Assembly: GCA_021413975.1 (NCBI GenBank)
Contig: JAIOPJ010000021.1
Location: forward strand, 1 to 64,000
DNA length: 64,000 bases
Origin: Gemmatimonadota bacterium
GTDB taxonomy: Bacteria; Gemmatimonadota; Gemmatimonadetes; Gemmatimonadales; Gemmatimonadaceae
Reading direction: 5' to 3'
Shown: piece after piece, positions 61,391 through 64,000 of the stretch
How positions within the stretch are numbered: the first letter of the stretch is position 1
How the letters are laid out: each line of letters begins with the position of its first letter
The notes under the pieces: model-generated
Told to the model about the DNA's origin: nothing
What the model saw: the letters and a program-made list of their open reading frames with translations, nothing else
Database searches by the model: none
Position numbers and translations under genes: made by a program

Positions 61391-62184
61391 GCCGACCCCG
61401 CCCACTCCTTCATGTCCACCTTCGTCGCACTCGCCACGATGTAGTCCCGGTTCATCTGCATGATCGCGTCGATCGAGATCCCCTTCGGGCACGCTTCCTG
61501 GCACTCGCCGAAGAGCGTGCACCCGCCGAAGCCCTCGAGATCCATCGTGTCGACCATCGCCAGCGCCCGCTTGGAGCGCTCCGGCTGGCCCTGCGGCAGC
61601 ACGGCGAGATGGTTGATCTTGGCGGCCGTGAAGAGCGACGCCGACGCGTTCGGGCAGGCCGCCACGCAGGCCCCGCAGCCGATGCAGGCCGCGTTGTCCA
61701 TCGCGAGGTCGGCATCGGGCTTGCCGATCGGCAGCGAGTTCGCGTCCTGCGCGGTGCCCGTGGGCGCCGAGATGAAGCCCCCGGACTGGATGATCCGGTC
61801 GAAGGCGCTGCGGTCGACGATCAGGTCCTTCACCACCGGGAAGGCCTTGGCGCGCCAGGGCTCGATCCAGATGTCGTCGCCGTCCTTGAAGCTGCGCATG
61901 TGCAACTGGCAGGCCGTCGTCGCCTTCATGGGGCCGTGCGCCGCGCCGTTGATCATCACGCCGCACGAACCGCAGATCCCCTCGCGGCAGTCGTGGTCGA
62001 ACGCGATCGGGTCCTGGCCGCCCTCGATCAGCCGCTCGTTCACCACGTCGAGCATCTCGAGGAAGCTCATGTCGGGGCTGATATCCTTGGCGGGATAATC
62101 CACGATCCGGCCGGCGACGTTCGCGCCCGCCTGACGCCAGACATGCAACGTGAGGTTCATCGGCTTGGCGCCAGGGTTGTGCAT
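61387..62184 (-). CDS. sdhB: Succinate dehydrogenase iron-sulfur subunit
   Basis: Transfers electrons from SdhA to quinone. The 265-residue protein has the 2Fe-2S set [10 protein letters not shown], the 4Fe-4S set [12 protein letters not shown], and the third set [14 protein letters not shown], which looks like the 3Fe-4S group. ATG 62184 lies 11 bases after the sdhA stop with GAGCGGGG upstream; ATG 62160 (MNLTLHVW) is an alternative. A membrane anchor gene was not seen in the window and is expected beyond the right edge, upstream of sdhA. Confidence 0.95.
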   Translation of the reverse strand: MHNPGAKPMNLTLHVWRQAGANVAGRIVDYPAKDISPDMSFLEMLDVVNERLIEGGQDPIAFDHDCREGICGSCGVMINGAAHGPMKATTACQLHMRSFKDGDDIWIEPWRAKAFPVVKDLIVDRSAFDRIIQSGGFISAPTGTAQDANSLPIGKPDADLAMDNAACIGCGACVAACPNASASLFTAAKINHLAVLPQGQPERSKRALAMVDTMDLEGFGGCTLFGECQEACPKGISIDAIMQMNRDYIVASATKVDMKEWAGSA

Positions 62185-62195
62185 GCTGGCCCCGC

Positions 62196-64000
<1,805 letters not shown>

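Overview
The window is a GC-rich (roughly two-thirds G+C) bacterial chromosome segment with densely packed operons and many GTG starts. It also has many ATGA or GTGA start/stop overlaps and secreted proteins cleaved at A-x-A|Q-type sites. The long complex I operon, the KorAB/SucCD/SdhAB set of TCA-cycle genes, a DUF5117-type zinc metalloprotease and the general style suggest a member of the Gemmatimonadota or a close relative. This is an inference; no rRNA gene is present to confirm it.

Left part (1-25.6 kb, almost all minus strand): a lipid/ribosome cluster (DUF177, rpmF, plsX, fabH, fabD), then ndk, sucCD, a UPF0182 membrane protein and a phosphohexomutase. A complete 14-gene NADH:quinone oxidoreductase operon (nuoA to nuoN) follows. 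It starts at 24860, next to a perfect 18-bp CRP-like palindrome, and is divergent from dcd.

Accessory island (25.6-37.6 kb): a gene-poor stretch, a GTG-start hypothetical gene, a DUF6615-like possible nuclease, and a translationally coupled pair consisting of a cupin-like protein and a NUDIX/cyclase-toroid/membrane-anchor fusion. Next come an IS3 remnant, two tandem paralogues, a VapBC locus whose toxin has lost its N-terminal half, and an esterase gene flanked by an intact membrane-protein gene and its deletion remnant. A YcaQ-type glycosylase, a DUF4304 protein and a small-protein/nucleotidyltransferase pair close the island.

Middle (37.6-52.7 kb, mostly plus strand): an SH3b/half-peptidase, a membrane patatin and a secreted-protein operon; a NarL-type two-component system; a DUF2231/TPR-like protein; an SDF-family symporter; a large lipoprotein metalloprotease; then, on the minus strand, DUF2339 and cyanophycinase-like genes.

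Right part (52.9-64 kb): a three-gene 2-oxoacid:ferredoxin oxidoreductase operon with its own FAD/FeS oxidoreductase, a DUF4440 lipoprotein, and a compact RiPP-like locus. That locus has a PqqD-like recognition protein, an HPr-kinase-like protein, a nucleotidyltransferase and a 59-residue precursor-like peptide with its own terminator. Last come sdhB and sdhA; sdhA carries an in-frame amber stop and runs off the window.

Across the window there are three copies of an imperfect palindromic repeat (near 4.1, 21.2 and 49.8 kb). A related single arm lies inside nuoL, where it helps encode a His-rich loop. The most promising undescribed systems are the RiPP-like locus at 58.2-60.9 kb and the cupin plus NUDIX-cyclase pair at 27.6-30.1 kb.
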